Source of the DNA: an uncultured Chloroflexota bacterium
GTDB lineage: Bacteria; Chloroflexota; Chloroflexia; Chloroflexales; Chloroflexaceae
Reading direction: 5' to 3'
NCBI GenBank assembly: GCA_937120965.1
Contig: CAKZKA010000157.1
Span: 1 to 63,700, forward strand
Length of the DNA: 63,700 nucleotides
Below are positions 61,959 to 63,700 of the stretch, one piece after another. The position numbers and the translations under genes were made by a program. The notes under the pieces were generated by a model, which worked only from the letters and a program-made list of their open reading frames with translations, searched no databases and was not told where the DNA came from. The number at the start of each line of letters is the position of its first letter. The stretch's first letter is position 1.

Positions 61959-63005
61959 TTAATGCTCGACGTGAACGTGGGTCTCCACAGGCGCGGTGAG
62001 GCTCGACACCAGGGGCTTAACCGGCTCGTGCATCAGCCAGTGGTAGCAGGCCATCGCCACGGGGGTGAGCAGCCAGAAGTTGAACAGGCGGAAGATAATC
62101 GCCGCCGGCAGCGCCGCCGGGCCAATACCAAGCTGGGTCAGCACAGCGACCAGTGCGGCCTCTACCGTCCCGCCGCCGCCGGGCAGGACATTAAACGTAG
62201 AGGTGATCAGGGCGATGCCAAACGCCGCCAGCATCATCCCGAAGCTGGCGCTGACGCCCAGGCTGGTGAGCACCGCCAGCATTGCCAGGCTGTGGCCGCT
62301 CAGCGCCGTCAGTTGCACCAGCACCAGCAAGATCACATCGCGGCGGCGGCTGGCCAGCAGGCCTCGCGCGCGCGTCAGATCGGTAACGATCCGCGCGGCC
62401 CTGGCCCCCGTCCAGCGCTGACCAAAGATCCTGCCGATGCCCAGTTGCAGGCGGGTAGCCCAGCGCCGCAGCACCGCCTCGGGGCGGGTGAGGAGGTAGA
62501 TCGCGCCCCCGATCACTGTCACTGCCACCAGGGCCGCCACCAGGCTGGCGATAGTGGCGTCCAGGCCGTGAAGGGCCAGGTAGATCAGGCTGAAGATAAA
62601 GACCAGGATCATGGCGATCGCATAGCTCAGCGTCTCGAGCGAGGCGATCAGCGCCGACTCGCCCGGCGAAATCCCGCGCCGGGTAAAATTGCTTAGCAGA
62701 AAGGCATAACTGCCAACGCCGCCGGCGGGCACCGACTGGCTGATCACAATCGCCACCAGCGCCGTGGCCCAGAGCCGCAGGATCCCTATGCGATAGCCCA
62801 GCGAGCGGAGCACAATATTGAAGACCTGTGCGCTGATGAGGTAACCAAGGCCAATCAGGATCACCGAAAGGGCGAGCCAGAGCGGGCGTGCCTCGCCGAG
62901 CAGGCTGAAGGCCTCGACGATCCAGGCCCGATTCAGGTAGGCCAGCACCAGAATGGCCAGGCTTATCAACGCGCTGGTGAAGAGCTTCCAGCGAAACGTG
63001 GGCAT
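61959..63005 (-). CDS. Flippase-like integral membrane protein (UPF0104/LPG synthase-type domain)
   Basis: A 348-residue protein with about eight membrane helices and the family marks SQSVPAGGVGSYAF and NVLPGGGGTVEAALV, as in the transmembrane domain of lysylphosphatidylglycerol synthases and related putative lipid or glycan flippases. The aminoacyl-transferase domain of MprF is absent. The last residues, HVHVEH, are His-rich. ATG at 63005 follows AGGAAAGGA; an upstream ATG at 63032 has no site. A role in moving a membrane lipid or polyprenyl-linked compound is the family expectation. Confidence 0.88.
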   Translation of the reverse strand: MPTFRWKLFTSALISLAILVLAYLNRAWIVEAFSLLGEARPLWLALSVILIGLGYLISAQVFNIVLRSLGYRIGILRLWATALVAIVISQSVPAGGVGSYAFLLSNFTRRGISPGESALIASLETLSYAIAMILVFIFSLIYLALHGLDATIASLVAALVAVTVIGGAIYLLTRPEAVLRRWATRLQLGIGRIFGQRWTGARAARIVTDLTRARGLLASRRRDVILLVLVQLTALSGHSLAMLAVLTSLGVSASFGMMLAAFGIALITSTFNVLPGGGGTVEAALVAVLTQLGIGPAALPAAIIFRLFNFWLLTPVAMACYHWLMHEPVKPLVSSLTAPVETHVHVEH

Positions 63006-63063
63006 CAGCGGGTCCTTTCCTCGGGTAAGCATGCCAGATATGGACGCCGCTCAGGCACGGGCG

Positions 63064-63342
63064 CTACCAGGAAATATGAAATTCGCCTTCTTTTCCGGTA
63101 GCATTCTCCCATGTAACATCCACCTTCTCTACGACAGCGTAGTTTGGACCGCTGTAGCACCAGCTCACCATCTGCTGCACGGCGGCGCGGCTGCCCTCGA
63201 ACACGGCCTCAACCCGGCCATCGGGGAGGTTGCGTACCCATCCCTCGACGCCGAGGCTACGGGCGCGGGTGCGCGTGTGCGCCCGGAAACCCACACCCTG
63301 GACCCTGCCCGAAATGACCACGCGCGCCCGTACACGGTCCAT
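63064..63342 (-). CDS. acyP: Acylphosphatase
   Basis: A 92-residue ferredoxin-like enzyme hydrolysing acyl phosphates. The phosphate loop is GRVQGVGFRAHT with the catalytic Arg, and the catalytic Asn is in GWVRNLPDG. Length and ending are normal. The ATG at 63342 is in frame with the conserved start and AACGGCCATGGAC surrounds it; no strong ribosome-binding site is visible. It is 59 bases before the flippase-like gene on the same strand and probably shares its transcript. Confidence 0.94.
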   Translation of the reverse strand: MDRVRARVVISGRVQGVGFRAHTRTRARSLGVEGWVRNLPDGRVEAVFEGSRAAVQQMVSWCYSGPNYAVVEKVDVTWENATGKEGEFHISW

Positions 63343-63700
63343 GGCCGTTGATCGCTCCTCAAAGGCTTAAACGCACGACGTTCGAGCCTTTGCGGCCCGA
63401 ACCACAGGAAGTATACCGTAGCATTGGTAACTATGCAATCGGGAACCTCTCCCCGTGTATATTCACCCTTCCCCTGGGCGCGAGGATGGCCTGCCCTCGA
63501 ACGCTGACGAGGGTGGGATACCCGTGTCACGTGGCTCCCGAGCTTGCGTGGCGACCCCAGCGCCGATGTGAACAGATGGGGAAACCGGGTTTCCCCAACC
63601 CCCTCCCTGAGGGGAGGAGCCCCGTTCCCTCCCCCAGCGGGGGAGGGTCAGGGAGGGGGTTAGCCCTCCCACGGTTGCATGCTGGCGTTGTGCGCCCCGC
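63343..63700. repeat. Intergenic region ending in an R3 array
   Basis: 63343-63540 holds the acyP leader and unremarkable sequence. 63560-63700 is an R3 array with the palindrome GGGGAAACC-G-GGTTTCCCC at about 63578-63596 and GGGGGAGGGTCAGGGAGGGG, cut by the window edge. No gene. Confidence 0.65.

Overview
The window looks like a chromosomal segment of a high-GC (about two-thirds G+C by eye) phototroph-type Chloroflexota, most probably a member of Chloroflexales close to Roseiflexus. The best taxonomic clue is a four-gene nitrogenase cluster in the order nifH-nifB-nifD-nifK without nifE or nifN, an arrangement known from Roseiflexus. Other features fit but are less specific: a long type-2 isoleucyl-tRNA synthetase, FMN-type isopentenyl diphosphate isomerase, a very large multi-GAF histidine kinase, and a secreted protein ending in a hydrophobic FLPVV-type tail. 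Species assignment is inference; no rRNA gene is present.

Layout. 0-6 kb: an iron-type alcohol dehydrogenase with a small monooxygenase, then ileS behind a complete T-box leader. 6-12 kb: an RRM protein with its own promoter and terminator, a coupled hsp20-lon pair, and a cytosolic-looking subtilase with an overlapping small gene resembling its propeptide. 12-17 kb: an iron-uptake operon (feoA-feoA-feoB GTPase-feoB permease-feoC, FeoB being split in two) divergent from a DtxR-type regulator, with two candidate operators between them. 17-20 kb: three tRNA genes (Leu, Val, Phe), adenosine deaminase, prfA, rpsU. 20-28 kb: an OleA-like thiolase with an unknown beta-rich protein, two Yip1-type membrane proteins, rho, apt and a small unknown gene. 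28-33 kb: nifHBDK. 33-38 kb: malQ, recF, fni. 38-50 kb: a signalling operon of a hexapeptide-repeat protein, a receiver/degenerate-GGDEF protein, a kinase of about 2800 residues with 13 to 14 GAF domains, and an alpha/beta-hydrolase-fold protein lacking the usual serine. 50-57 kb: a secreted TolB-like propeller protein and the molybdate transporter modA-modB-modC, interrupted by repeats. 57-63.7 kb: a membrane-anchored DsbA-like protein, secD-secF-SAM hydrolase, a flippase-like membrane protein and acylphosphatase.

Nearly every intergenic space carries short non-coding repeats of four families, called here R1 (exactly 104 bp in four full copies, ends ATACCA/TGGTAT), R2 (about 111 bp, 11-bp inverted ends TACGTGTTCAC), R3 (islands built around the palindrome GGGGAAACC-N-GGTTTCCCC) and R4 (a segment of about 130-200 bp, usually next to R1). 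R1 is found inserted inside R2. No transposase, integrase, CRISPR array or prophage gene was seen.

How the genes may work together: FeoAB and ModABC could supply Fe and Mo to the nitrogenase, Lon/Hsp20 and the subtilase handle protein quality, and several genes (ileS, RRM protein, rho) have long leaders that point to RNA-level control. These links are inferred from gene content, not shown by the sequence.
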